Below are positions 52,075-61,363 of a stretch of 64,000 nt of DNA, piece after piece. This DNA comes from Mucilaginibacter tolerans. Lineage in GTDB: Bacteria > Bacteroidota > Bacteroidia > Sphingobacteriales > Sphingobacteriaceae. The stretch lies in NCBI RefSeq assembly GCF_030519375.1, contig NZ_JAUMKB010000012.1, positions 62,001-126,000 of the forward strand, given 5' to 3'. Below the pieces are notes generated by a model, which was given only the letters and a program-made list of their open reading frames with translations, did no database searches and had not been told where the DNA came from. Within the stretch, counting starts at the first letter, position 1, and the number at the start of each line of letters is the position of its first letter. A program made the translations under genes and the position numbers.

Positions 52075-52150
52075 GGTGTCATGCTGAGGCACTCGAAGCA
52101 TGCGGGCAAAGGCCCTCGCGCTACACTTCGAGCGCTCAGTGTGACACTCG
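52075..52150. repeat. Type A palindromic (REP-like) repeat, copy 4
   Basis: Begins GGTGTCATGCTGAGGCACTC and ends CTCAGTGTGACACTC, with hairpins ATGCT...AGCAT and ACACT...AGTGT. It lies between the acyltransferase and sensor kinase genes, so it is probably transcribed and may adjust their relative mRNA levels. Confidence 0.75.
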
Positions 52151-52155
52151 CCTTT

Positions 52156-53373
52156 TCACGCCGACAACGCCACCACCGGTTTCAAGTCTTCATTTTCAAC
52201 CTGCAATACCGGCTTTGGCTTATCCTTAGGCTTCATTCCGAACAAAAAGCGGGTAACAGCATACGGACGGATAAACAGGTGATAGATCAGCACACTTATA
52301 AAGAAAGTAATACCCACGGTATAAAGGTATTTTGACAAGATACTTTCATTCTGTGTTTGAACGATATAGTAAACGACCAGTACGATTACCGTTTGATGCA
52401 GGATATAAAACGGATACACCGCCTGATTCAGGTAATTTAATACTTTATGTGTACGGTTCAGGTAATGCTTACCATAACCCACCAATGCCAGCACCCACCC
52501 CCAGGCAATCGTTGGTCGCAGGGCAATAAACAAGTAGCTGAAAAGGCTGCCATGAAACGGCCATTGCGGTTGCCATGGTTCGATCTTATTCCAGCGCATG
52601 CATTCCCACATCATCAGGCTCAAAAAACCTATGGTCAGGGCAAAGCGACGGTTGCGCTCAAGGCTATCCATTAATTTAGGCTGAAGTATGCAGATAAAGC
52701 CGGCTAACAGGAACAATAACCAGTAAACAAAGTAGCAGCCATCATGTGCCAGGTCATTCGTTTCAGGTAATTTCTGGCTCAGTAGTGCAAACCATACGAT
52801 GCCGGGGAGCATCAAAAGATAAACCCATTTGCCATTTGCCAATGCAGCCAGTTTTTGTTTAAAGGCATCACTTTTTGGCGATATCATCCAGGCAAACATC
52901 GGCGCAAATATCAGATCGTAGATAAACAGGTAGGCTATAAACCACAGGTGGTGCCAACTGAAGCTCCCGCCTTGTGGATATGGCACAAAATTAAACACAC
53001 TTGGATACCAGTCCAAAAAACTGCCTTTGTAGCCATTGGCCAACCGTTCCATATAAATTTGAGGCGGAACGATAATGAACATACCTACCAAAAGCGGTAT
53101 GAACAGTCTGCGAAATCGTAAACCGATGAAACTTAAAGTAGAGCGCCGCTGCATCATATAAAAGCTTACTGTACCAGAAATAAAAAATAGCAGCGGCATG
53201 CGAAAAAGGTGCAAAAAATGGTTCGATTCCATCATCAGGTTGCTGGTCTCGTGGTTCTTGATGTGCCAGCCGTCCTCTGCCACGTAAGGCATGGCTGAAT
53301 GAAAAAATAATACCCCCAGTATGGATATTATCCTTAACCAATCCAGGTAAGTTTGTCGTTGTGAGGTTTCCAT
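52156..53373 (-). CDS. Acyltransferase family membrane protein (acyltransferase 3)
   Basis: A 405-residue membrane protein with about ten helices. It opens R-Q-T-Y-L-D-W-L-R-I-I-S-I-L-G-V-L-F-F-H, the usual start of acyltransferase-3 proteins (the conserved histidine is at its end), followed by R-M-P-L-L-F-F-I-S-G, and ends in a charged tail. These enzymes move acyl groups onto periplasmic glycans, lipids or antibiotics (OpgC/OafA-like). It is the first gene before the sensor kinase and LytTR regulator on the same strand, and its upstream region carries LytTR-like repeats, so it may be part of that regulon. Confidence 0.87.
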   Translation of the reverse strand: METSQRQTYLDWLRIISILGVLFFHSAMPYVAEDGWHIKNHETSNLMMESNHFLHLFRMPLLFFISGTVSFYMMQRRSTLSFIGLRFRRLFIPLLVGMFIIVPPQIYMERLANGYKGSFLDWYPSVFNFVPYPQGGSFSWHHLWFIAYLFIYDLIFAPMFAWMISPKSDAFKQKLAALANGKWVYLLMLPGIVWFALLSQKLPETNDLAHDGCYFVYWLLFLLAGFICILQPKLMDSLERNRRFALTIGFLSLMMWECMRWNKIEPWQPQWPFHGSLFSYLFIALRPTIAWGWVLALVGYGKHYLNRTHKVLNYLNQAVYPFYILHQTVIVLVVYYIVQTQNESILSKYLYTVGITFFISVLIYHLFIRPYAVTRFLFGMKPKDKPKPVLQVENEDLKPVVALSA

Positions 53374-53430
53374 TGTCGTGATTTTTTATGTAAAGGAAGC
53401 CTCAAAAAACACGTTCGAAAAAGTTTTTTG

Positions 53431-53463
53431 ACCAGTAGACAATTTTTTGTGACGAGTGGACAA
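53431..53463. promoter_or_regulatory. Putative LytTR operator (direct repeats, 21-bp spacing)
   Basis: ACCAGTAGACAA (53431-53442) and ACGAGTGGACAA (53452-53463) are direct repeats exactly 21 bp apart, in the region shared by the divergent acyltransferase and serine hydrolase genes. They resemble the AGTAGAC elements at 23563-23648 and lie about 32 bp before a -7-like box for the plus-strand operon. Confidence 0.5.
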
Positions 53464-53494
53464 AAGATCTCGTACCCGGCATCACTGGTGAAGC

Positions 53495-53502
53495 TACTTT
53501 TG
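53495..53502 (+). promoter_or_regulatory. Candidate -7 element for the serine hydrolase operon
   Basis: TACTTTTG matches TAnnTTTG exactly. Transcription would start near 53509, leaving the paired repeats at about -78 to -46, a suitable site for an activator. Confidence 0.4.
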
Positions 53503-53601
53503 CCTCTGTGATCAAATAAAATCTTTAAAATGAAAAATCTAACTAACCGAATTGTAACCATAACCATCTTTCAACGTCAAAATGTAAAACTGGGACCACT
53601 A

Positions 53602-54597
53602 ATGATAAAGAAGGTACTGCTCCTGTTTTTCCTGACCGCTTCCTTATCTTTTGCGCAGGCTCAAATTAAGATCGATACATCAGTCTATGTAAAAAATAAC
53701 AAACAGTTGTATGCCGTAGTAGTATCACAAAATGACAAGGTTGCCTTCAGTCAATATTTTAACGGCAAATCAGATACAACGCTTTATAATAACCAGTCAC
53801 TCACTAAAAGTGTAATGTCTTTGTTAATAGGCATCGCTATCGACAAGGGTTATATTTCGTCGGTAGACGAAAAGATCGTTAAATACTTTCCCCAGCTAAA
53901 GGATGATACTGATAAACGAAAACAAGACATCACCATCCGACAGATCATGAACCAGGCATCGGGACTCTGGCACGAGGATACGCGCAACTTGCGACAATAT
54001 TTGATTCAGCAAGATCCAACCGGCTATGTATTAAAGCAGCCATTAGTTTCAGAGCCCGGTAAAGTGTTTTACTATAGTAATGCGGGAACGCATCTACTTT
54101 CGGCTATTCTGACCAAAGCCACGGGGATGACGACACTTGATTTTGCCACGAAGTATTTATTCGCACCACTTGGTATACAGCACGTGCACTGGTATAAAAT
54201 GTTCGATGGCTATTATGACGGTTGCGGCTTGTACAGTGTTGAAATGCCGACCACCGACATGAACAAGATCGGTTCGTTGCTGCTTCATAAAGGGTATTAT
54301 AACCATAAAAGTATAGTCCCCAAAAAATGGATCGCAGAAATATTGAACCCGGCTATTTCCTATAAAACTCCCTGGGGATTTGAGGGGTCGACCTATGCCC
54401 TATGCTTTTATCATTATAACTATGATGGCGCACCTATGTTGTATGGCCTGGGTTGGGGTGGTCAATTTGTATTTGTAATTCCTGATAAAAAAGCTGTAAT
54501 TTCAGTAAACGAAAGCATTAACAATGTTACTGCGATAAAAGCCTCAAACCTGTTCTTAGAGAAAATATTTCCTATAATCTATCAACAATTACAGTAA
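53602..54597 (+). CDS. Exported serine hydrolase (class C beta-lactamase-like)
   Basis: A 331-residue protein from the ATG at 53602, placing a signal peptide first (KVLLLFFLTASLSFAQA). An earlier ATG at 53530 would put 24 residues before it. The penicillin-binding/beta-lactamase fold has the S-x-x-K motif at Ser66-Lys69 (QSLTKSVMSLL), the Y-S-N motif at 158-160 (VFYYSNAGTHLL) and a G-W-G-G-Q-F segment near the end. Such enzymes hydrolyse peptides, esters or beta-lactams in the periplasm. The DUF2306 gene follows with a 1-nt overlap, so the two are one operon. Confidence 0.88.
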   Translation: MIKKVLLLFFLTASLSFAQAQIKIDTSVYVKNNKQLYAVVVSQNDKVAFSQYFNGKSDTTLYNNQSLTKSVMSLLIGIAIDKGYISSVDEKIVKYFPQLKDDTDKRKQDITIRQIMNQASGLWHEDTRNLRQYLIQQDPTGYVLKQPLVSEPGKVFYYSNAGTHLLSAILTKATGMTTLDFATKYLFAPLGIQHVHWYKMFDGYYDGCGLYSVEMPTTDMNKIGSLLLHKGYYNHKSIVPKKWIAEILNPAISYKTPWGFEGSTYALCFYHYNYDGAPMLYGLGWGGQFVFVIPDKKAVISVNESINNVTAIKASNLFLEKIFPIIYQQLQ

Positions 54598-55241
54598 TGA
54601 CAAGAAAAACCTTTGCCTGGATACTGTTTGCTCTTTTAGCTTTATCAGTCGGCGTTTATCCTACCGTATATTACATATTTGACATGCATGGCCAGGGGCT
54701 TTGGGCAAGTAAAACCAAAGAGCTACTTGAAAGCACGGCCTGGCACACCGCATTTTATACACACATTACTTTTGGTGGCATCGCACTATTACTCGGATGG
54801 ACACAATTCAGCCAAAAACTGCGCGACCGTTATTTGAACACGCATCGCACCATTGGCAAAATCTATGTCGGCTCGGTAACGCTGAGCAGTCTCGCGGGTT
54901 TCTATATCGCCCTTTTTGCATCCGGTGGTATCACTTGCACTTTAGGTTTTGGCGGATTAGCAATTGCGTGGTTTTTCACCGTAATGATGGCTTATACCAG
55001 GATTCTTAAAAGAGATATCAAACAGCACGAAAATTGGATGATACGCAATTATGCGCTCACTTTTGCAGCGGTTACTTTGCGTATATATTTACCACTTGCA
55101 ACGCAGTTGATGCATTGGGATTTTACGGCTTCTTACCGTGTTATTTCCTGGCTATGCTGGGTGCCTAACCTTATCGTTGCTGAAATGATCATTAGTAAAA
55201 GGGCACGAACTTTGGCTTATAGTGTAAGGGCATCAGAATAA
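54597..55241 (+). CDS. DUF2306 membrane protein 2
   Basis: A 214-residue membrane protein with about six helices. DUF2306 markers are N-T-H-R-T-I-G-K-I-Y near residue 82 and I-K-Q-H-E-N-W-M-I-R near residue 140. It is a paralog of the gene at 31712-32401. Its ATG shares one base with the stop of the serine hydrolase (TAATG), so the two are translationally coupled. Function unknown. Confidence 0.84.
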   Translation: MTRKTFAWILFALLALSVGVYPTVYYIFDMHGQGLWASKTKELLESTAWHTAFYTHITFGGIALLLGWTQFSQKLRDRYLNTHRTIGKIYVGSVTLSSLAGFYIALFASGGITCTLGFGGLAIAWFFTVMMAYTRILKRDIKQHENWMIRNYALTFAAVTLRIYLPLATQLMHWDFTASYRVISWLCWVPNLIVAEMIISKRARTLAYSVRASE

Positions 55242-55289
55242 ACGGCTCCTCGGCCGCAAGGTGTAAGATGTAACAGGTGCAACACCCAC

Positions 55290-55312
55290 AATAGTTAAAT
55301 AAATTAACTATT
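55290..55312. promoter_or_regulatory. 9-bp inverted repeat downstream of DUF2306
   Basis: AATAGTTAA and TTAACTATT form a perfect 9-bp stem with a 5-nt loop. It is A/T-only apart from two pairs, so it is more likely a protein-binding site or weak hairpin than a strong terminator. Confidence 0.3.
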
Positions 55313-55409
55313 CATACAGTTAAAAACCTAATGCTACCCATCGCCCGGATGGCAGATGATTTTCGCTTTTACTGATTTATTGCTAAATTTTAATAAAAGT
55401 ATTTCTTTT

Positions 55410-55423
55410 AATTTAGCTAAATT
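55410..55423. promoter_or_regulatory. 14-bp palindrome abutting a start codon
   Basis: AATTTAGCTAAATT is a perfect palindrome ending immediately before the ATG at 55424. In this position it could block ribosome access or bind a regulator. Confidence 0.3.
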
Positions 55424-55651
55424 ATGATGCAAGTGAATTGGCTTAAATTTTCAGGAGGGCTCATCTGTTTTATAATCGCTTTTTTTGCCTATCGCAGTGT
55501 AAAAGGTAAAAAGCCATTAAGAATGGGTGACAATCAATTTTTTATAGAAAATCCCAATAGAGTATCTCTTATGGATCTCGTTAAGTCTTGGGAACTCGTC
55601 ATTTTCGCCATTCTTGGTGGGATAGTTTTTATTTGTTGGGCATTTGAATAA
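55424..55651 (+). CDS. Small two-TM protein
   Basis: A 75-residue protein with two hydrophobic segments (about 8-25, LKFSGGLICFIIAFFAYR, and 55-73, WELVIFAILGGIVFICWAF) and a basic loop between them. No family is recognised. It starts with ATG-ATG directly after a perfect palindrome. It is real by virtue of its clean membrane pattern and spacing, but its function is unknown. Confidence 0.6.
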   Translation: MMQVNWLKFSGGLICFIIAFFAYRSVKGKKPLRMGDNQFFIENPNRVSLMDLVKSWELVIFAILGGIVFICWAFE

Positions 55652-55760
55652 CCCTTAACCGCCTAATGCATATGCAGACGCGCCGCATGTGTCTCGTTAG
55701 CTTGGATTTATGTTCCCAGAATAAAATACAAGGGGATTTGCAATCCCCCGAATTAATCAA

Positions 55761-56657
55761 TCAAAACTTATATGTCAACCCCGCACCAAATATCTGCTTC
55801 ACCTGGAAGAGCGAATGCATTTCCTGCACGCCGTTGTTCAGTACCGGTATTTTGGCATACGGGTCGTTGATTAGCTCCACCCCACCGTTTACGGTCACAA
55901 ACTTGTTTACCTTCATAAATAGATTAATAGTGTAATCCATGAAAATATTTTGCGGTTGCTTAAGGTAGTCTGTGTACATTTTCAATATGTTTTCAATAGA
56001 TATATTGGTAGCAATATTGGCCTTGTAATAAGCATCCAAGGAGGTGCCAAACTGGAAAAGATGTTTTTCACCGGGTGCTACTCCAAATGAGCCAACATTT
56101 GACAAGGAGTCATTGGTTACGAAAGTGTACTTAATAGCAGCCGGCGAAATATTGATCCTGAAGTTGTCATCCCTCTTATAAGCAAAACCCGGCCCGAAGG
56201 TAAGGTAAGCCGGTGCAAATGGTGCCGATATCAATGTACGGGTACCGTCGGCATTGTAATTATAACCTTTGGTAAATTGCGTCTGGAAGTTGGTATAAAA
56301 AGTGTACAGCCAATATTTGGCGGCCTGGTAACCCAGCAGGCTGTTCAGGATGATACGATCATCATTTTTGCGCCAGCCGGTTCCGTTCTGTTTGCTGATA
56401 CCATAGCCAACAATAGCTTTATTATCCCAGCTCCATTTGTCTTTTTTATAGTTGAAATCATAATCCAGCACCAAATTGGCAGCAACCGAATTAGTTCCGC
56501 CTGCTGCCCAATGATTAAAGGAGCTTTGGTTGATCAGAAAGGTGTTTTGTCCGTGTATCGTCCAGATTTTGGTAGTGTCTTTTGGTGGTGTAGTTGCCTG
56601 AGAAAACCCTGTCAAGCTTAGGCACAAAAATGAAAGAATAAGTAACGCTGTTTTCAT
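55761..56657 (-). CDS. DUF3078 exported protein
   Basis: A 298-residue exported protein (signal LLILSFLCLSLTGFSQA). It matches DUF3078: W-T-I-H-G-Q-N-T-F-L-I-N-Q-S-S-F-N-H-W-A-A-G-G near residue 32, D-K-W-S-W-D-N-K-A-I-V-G-Y-G, and the alternating strands of a beta-barrel ending I-F-G-A-G-L-T-Y-K-F. The family is restricted to Bacteroidota and is thought to sit in the outer membrane. Biochemical role unknown. It stands alone, divergent from the TonB receptor, separated by a 275-bp A/T-rich gap without visible genes. Confidence 0.88.
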   Translation of the reverse strand: MKTALLILSFLCLSLTGFSQATTPPKDTTKIWTIHGQNTFLINQSSFNHWAAGGTNSVAANLVLDYDFNYKKDKWSWDNKAIVGYGISKQNGTGWRKNDDRIILNSLLGYQAAKYWLYTFYTNFQTQFTKGYNYNADGTRTLISAPFAPAYLTFGPGFAYKRDDNFRINISPAAIKYTFVTNDSLSNVGSFGVAPGEKHLFQFGTSLDAYYKANIATNISIENILKMYTDYLKQPQNIFMDYTINLFMKVNKFVTVNGGVELINDPYAKIPVLNNGVQEMHSLFQVKQIFGAGLTYKF

Positions 56658-56932
56658 AAGGATAATTTTTAGATGTGGGTAGAATCGTTAAATAATAACT
56701 AAAAGTACAAATTCAATTACAGAGGCCAAAAAAGTAAAGCCTAATCAGGTATTGTTCTTATAATAAAAACCGGGTTGCTATTGCGTTTATGTGACCCACA
56801 AAATAATAATTGTCATAAACACCACTATAATTACAATTCCCCCAATAATAATTTGATTTTCCTTGCAATTGCACAATAAATAGTATATTACATTAGAATT
56901 TAGTTAACAGATGTTCAACCAAACTACTTTTT

Positions 56933-59707
56933 ATGAAAAAATATTTACTTCTATTGATTACCACAATGGTATTTGGGGGCGGTATTGCCTTTGCCCAAAC
57001 TACCACCGTAAGTGGCACTGTAACTGACGCCGCAACAAAAGAAAAGCTGGTTGGCGTAACCGTAATGGTCAAATCCACCAGCAATGGTACCGCCACCAAT
57101 CAAAACGGCGAATTCTCTATTTCTGCAAAGGCAACCGATGTATTGATATTTAGATACACGGGGTACAAAAGTCTCGAAATCTCTGTTTCAGGGAAAACGC
57201 ATCTTGATATACAACTTGAAAGCATCGCCAGTCAATTAAATGAAGTTGTTCTGATAGGTACAAGATCTTCAGGAAGGGTAAAACTTGAGACGCCTGTACC
57301 TGTGGATGTAGTAAACGTAGGCAAAGCGACGTCCAACACCGGCCGGTTAGATCTGACAGATATCTTAAATTATTCTGCCCCCTCATTCAACTACAATAAG
57401 CAGTCGGGTTCAGATGGTGCCGACCACGTGGAATTAGGTACATTGCGCGGGCTTGGTCCCGACCAAACTTTGGTACTGGTAAATGGCAAGCGTCGTCACT
57501 CCACTGCATTTGTGTCAGTATTTGGTACGCGTGGGCGTGGTAATTCCGGTGTAGACCTGAGTTCAATACCATCAGCATCCATTGATAGGGTGGAAATTTT
57601 GCGTGACGGTGCGTCTGCCCAATATGGTTCTGACGCAATAGCCGGCGTAATGAACATCATATTAAAAAAGAACATAAACCAGCTTAATGTAAATGTTGGT
57701 GGCTCAGGCTATTACGACCCCGCCTTTAATAGCCGCAATGCCGTAGCGACGGGCCAATATCCGCATGGCGGGGCTATTGATGGTAAAGCAATAGCGCTTG
57801 ATGCTAATTACGGGCTTGCTATTGGCAAACATGATGGCTTTATCAACTTTACGGTCGATTATGAAGCCAATGGGAAAACCTTCCGGCAAACGCGTGATAC
57901 TGCATTTGCCAATCCAAAAGCGTTAATATTAAATACTGTAAGGCGGGCTAACGGTGATGGTTCAGCACAGAGCGTTAATACCTTTTTTAATTCCGAGATA
58001 CCTATAGCGGGCACCACCACCACTTTTTACACTTTTGGCGGATATAGCTATAAGGGCTCTGATGATTATGCATTTAGCAGGAATTTTTCGGCCCGGCCGG
58101 ATCGATTTCCAACGGATGCAAGCGGCAATATGATCCCGGTTCCCGGTATTATATTTAACACCCCGGATGGCGACAGCTACTACAACCCCATCATACAAAC
58201 CCATAATACCGATGCAGCAATAGCGATTGGTGTTAAAGGGCAGCTCGGGGATGGCTGGGATTGGGATCTAAGTAACAATATTGGTAATAATACTTTCCAT
58301 TTTTATGGAGATAAGACATTTAATGCAGGGATTGGCGCAACCAAAACACATTTTGACGATGGCGGCTCCGGATTTTTGCAAAACACTGCCGATATCAACT
58401 TCAATAAACACTTTCCAAAGGCCCTGTCGGGTGTGAACCTGGGTATGGGGGGCGAATATCGTTACGAACGGTACAAAATATTTTCAGGAGAACAGGCATC
58501 ATATATGAATTATGACACATTAAAGGCGACCGGCTCGCAGGGATTTCCGGGCTATCAACCGAACGATGTTGTCAATGCTACCCGCTCCGTTTTGGGCGCT
58601 TATGTAGACCTGGAAGTTGATGTTACCAAACAATGGCTGGTCGATTTTGCTAATCGCCTGGAACATTACAGCGATTTTGGATCAAGCTTTAACACCAAGT
58701 TTGCTACGCGCTATAAGGTTGCCGACAACTTCAATATCCGCGGTTCAATTGGTACTGGATTCCGGGCGCCATCTCTGCAACAGATTAACTACAGTTCAAC
58801 ATTCACTACTGTACAGGGAGGAACGATTGCAGAAGTAAAGATCGCGCCAAATTACAGCCCGATAACAAAAGCGGCGGGCATACCATCTTTAAAGCAGGAA
58901 AGATCAAAGAACTACAGCCTGGGTTTTACATTCAGACCAATACCCGAACTAAGTATTACTGCCGACGGATACGAAATAAAAGTGAAGGACAGAGTGGTGT
59001 TATCCGGTCAATTCAGTGCAGACGATGCTACACTTGATCCCTCATTCACCGCAACCCTTCAAAGCTTAAGGGTTTCGCTTGCACAGTTTTTTGCCAATGC
59101 CGTAAATACCGATAACAAAGGTTTGGATATTGTTATTGATTACAACAAATCATTTAATGATAACCGTATCAGATTGCTCTTTACCGGGAATTTTCAGCAC
59201 ATGAAGATTGATAAGATTAATTATCCGCCAAAGCTGAGTACTACCGACCTGCAAAAAGAGACTTTTTTAAGTGATCGCGAACAGAAATTTATTCTGGCTT
59301 CCGCACCACCGGAAAAATTCTCTTTCAGTCCCGAATTCTCCCATAAAAGCTTCACAGTCGGTGCTCGGTTTACCTATTTCGGTAAGATATTATTATATGG
59401 ATATGGTGCCGACGGCCTCGGTATTAACCCGCAAGTGCCATCTGATGCAGACGGGAACGTAAACGTACCTGATCAATATAACTATTCGGGAAAGATGGTT
59501 AGTGATTTATACTTTGGTTATAAATTCAATAAAACTTTCCACATGTCGATAGGATCGGATAACGTATTTAATGTTCATCCAGACCTGGGTTACGCACATG
59601 GGGCTAAATATTGGGCTTACAATAATGAAACCGGCGGACCGTTTGACGCCGTACAAATGGGTAGTAACGGAAGGCGCTTGTTCATCCGCGCCGGATTTAA
59701 TTTCTGA
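56933..59707 (+). CDS. TonB-dependent outer-membrane receptor
   Basis: A 924-residue receptor. A signal peptide (LLLLITTMVFGGGIAFAQ) is followed by a carboxypeptidase-regulatory-like domain (about 25-100, VSGTVTDAATKEKLVGVTV), the plug (about 115-245, LRGLGPDQTLVLVNGKRR, VEILRDGASAQYGSDAIAGV), and a 22-strand barrel ending in F-I-R-A-G-F-N-F. It imports a large substrate such as a siderophore, vitamin or glycan with energy from TonB. No SusD partner is adjacent, so it is not a typical polysaccharide-utilisation receptor. The substrate is unknown. Confidence 0.92.
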   Translation: MKKYLLLLITTMVFGGGIAFAQTTTVSGTVTDAATKEKLVGVTVMVKSTSNGTATNQNGEFSISAKATDVLIFRYTGYKSLEISVSGKTHLDIQLESIASQLNEVVLIGTRSSGRVKLETPVPVDVVNVGKATSNTGRLDLTDILNYSAPSFNYNKQSGSDGADHVELGTLRGLGPDQTLVLVNGKRRHSTAFVSVFGTRGRGNSGVDLSSIPSASIDRVEILRDGASAQYGSDAIAGVMNIILKKNINQLNVNVGGSGYYDPAFNSRNAVATGQYPHGGAIDGKAIALDANYGLAIGKHDGFINFTVDYEANGKTFRQTRDTAFANPKALILNTVRRANGDGSAQSVNTFFNSEIPIAGTTTTFYTFGGYSYKGSDDYAFSRNFSARPDRFPTDASGNMIPVPGIIFNTPDGDSYYNPIIQTHNTDAAIAIGVKGQLGDGWDWDLSNNIGNNTFHFYGDKTFNAGIGATKTHFDDGGSGFLQNTADINFNKHFPKALSGVNLGMGGEYRYERYKIFSGEQASYMNYDTLKATGSQGFPGYQPNDVVNATRSVLGAYVDLEVDVTKQWLVDFANRLEHYSDFGSSFNTKFATRYKVADNFNIRGSIGTGFRAPSLQQINYSSTFTTVQGGTIAEVKIAPNYSPITKAAGIPSLKQERSKNYSLGFTFRPIPELSITADGYEIKVKDRVVLSGQFSADDATLDPSFTATLQSLRVSLAQFFANAVNTDNKGLDIVIDYNKSFNDNRIRLLFTGNFQHMKIDKINYPPKLSTTDLQKETFLSDREQKFILASAPPEKFSFSPEFSHKSFTVGARFTYFGKILLYGYGADGLGINPQVPSDADGNVNVPDQYNYSGKMVSDLYFGYKFNKTFHMSIGSDNVFNVHPDLGYAHGAKYWAYNNETGGPFDAVQMGSNGRRLFIRAGFNF

Positions 59708-59733
59708 TCATAACCTGAAACTATTATAATTGG

Positions 59734-59763
59734 GCTGCTTCCGTTTTCGGGAGCGGCTTTTTT
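59734..59763 (+). terminator. Terminator after the TonB receptor
   Basis: GCTGCTTCC (59734-59742) pairs with GGGAGCGGC (59749-59757) through two wobble pairs, followed by a run of six T. It overlaps the end of the opposite-strand hydrolase gene by two bases. Confidence 0.75.
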
Positions 59764-61309
59764 ATTTACTTACCAGGCTGATATGATACTCCTGTATCAA
59801 GGCCGGAGTTTCCGGAGTAAGCGTAAAACTGACCTTGATATTGGCCTGCTCACCATACATGATAAAATAACCCCTTAACTGATTTTCCGGAACTATTTCG
59901 CCGATGTTGCTGATCTTGCCTGCTTTATTAAAGACTGCATTCGCTTCAGTTTTCAATTTATCAGTGGAATAATCCATAAAAAAGTTCATGGCAAATATTC
60001 TGCTGCCTTGTACATTATCCCAGTTTGGCAGTAATTTCACTAATTGGTCGCGCCGTTGTATTAATATCGATGATGCCGGTAATTGTCTCGGTTTGATACC
60101 GGATAATCGTAGTAGTGTATCGGCAACCTGTACATTTATGGAGCCTGCGTTGGCATAGGTGAGGTTAGCAAAGCTGATCACCCCTATTCCGTATTCAGTA
60201 TAAATAGTCCATTCGCTGCCAAAACCAGGTAAACCGCCCGTATGGCCAACGGCAGTCATGCCATCCGCATATCTGCGCCAACGCAAGCCATAGCAATAAG
60301 CCGAAACAAAGGGATAAGGCCTACCGTTAGCAGTTTTATAATTCGCATTAAAGCCGTTTACATCCCATGGGTATTGCATTTCTCGGATGGAGTTTCTTTT
60401 AACCGGACCTGTCTCCGCATCATCCCTTGGCGGCCATGCATCCAAATGCAGTGCTACATATTTGCTAAAATCCTCAATAGTAGTAATCATTCCGCCCATC
60501 GCACCATACGAGCCGTCGTGCAACATAGGCTGTTCCACCCATTGGTTATCTATCCAGCGGTACCCATGCGCCAGTGATTCTTTAGGCACTTTGTCATATT
60601 CATAATAGGTATGCGTCATCCCAAGTGGCTTCAGAATATCTTCAGTAATATATTCCTGGTAACTTTTGCCGGATACTTTTTTGATAATATATCCCAATGT
60701 GGCGAAGCCGAGGTTGCTATATTCATAACCTAAACCGGGGTCATTGGAAAATGAAATGCCTTTTTTGTAAAGGTCAATCAACTGCTCATCCGTATTGGCG
60801 AGTTGCCGGTCGCCCCATGGATTATCTTCCGGGAAACCTGCAGAGTGTGTAAGCAAATTACGAATGGTGATCGGCGTCGCGTCTTTAGTCAGATATTTCA
60901 GCCCCTTCATTTCAGGGATGTACAAACAGGCCGGATCATCCAGTTTTAGCTTCCCTTCGTCGCGCAGCTTCAGAATAGCCATCGCCGTAAAACTTTTACT
61001 CATAGAAGCGATACGGAAATCTGATTTTGAGGTAGCTTCCATTTTATTTTTCAGATTAGTGTAACCGATATTGCCGGTATGCACCAGTTTACCGTCAACT
61101 ACAATTCCATACACTATACCCGGAAAATGATTCTGCGCTGCATACTCCTTATAAAGTTTATCGATTACCGGATAGGCCGCTTCGAGCTTCTTCAATCGGT
61201 CCGCATCGGTAAAAACAGGCGGCTTGTAGGTTTGGGCGAATAGTATTGCTACCTGGAAACTTAATAAAACGAGAAGAGTTGCGTTTTTAAGGCTTGCAAA
61301 ATGTTTCAT
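59762..61309 (-). CDS. Exported serine hydrolase (beta-lactamase-like) with C-terminal domain
   Basis: A 515-residue exported protein (signal TLLVLLSFQVAILFAQ). The N-terminal part (about 45-390) is a class C beta-lactamase/esterase fold: S-x-x-K at Ser102-Lys105 (IASMSKSFTAM), Y-S-N at 197-199 (YEYSNLGFATLG), and H-T-G-G-L-P-G-F-G near residue 355. A further C-terminal domain of about 110 residues follows. Similar proteins are esterases, D-amino-peptidases or PBP4-type enzymes. It converges on the TonB receptor and is separated from the Kai operon by about 55 nt. Confidence 0.88.
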   Translation of the reverse strand: MKHFASLKNATLLVLLSFQVAILFAQTYKPPVFTDADRLKKLEAAYPVIDKLYKEYAAQNHFPGIVYGIVVDGKLVHTGNIGYTNLKNKMEATSKSDFRIASMSKSFTAMAILKLRDEGKLKLDDPACLYIPEMKGLKYLTKDATPITIRNLLTHSAGFPEDNPWGDRQLANTDEQLIDLYKKGISFSNDPGLGYEYSNLGFATLGYIIKKVSGKSYQEYITEDILKPLGMTHTYYEYDKVPKESLAHGYRWIDNQWVEQPMLHDGSYGAMGGMITTIEDFSKYVALHLDAWPPRDDAETGPVKRNSIREMQYPWDVNGFNANYKTANGRPYPFVSAYCYGLRWRRYADGMTAVGHTGGLPGFGSEWTIYTEYGIGVISFANLTYANAGSINVQVADTLLRLSGIKPRQLPASSILIQRRDQLVKLLPNWDNVQGSRIFAMNFFMDYSTDKLKTEANAVFNKAGKISNIGEIVPENQLRGYFIMYGEQANIKVSFTLTPETPALIQEYHISLVSK

Positions 61310-61363
61310 GGCGACCGTTTAGATTACATATTTACCTATATTCCGGGAAATATAAAACAGCCG

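Noticed and set aside
53530-53601. Earlier start for the serine hydrolase
   Set aside because: It would place 24 residues before a clear signal peptide; the ATG at 53602 is preferred, though the longer form cannot be excluded.
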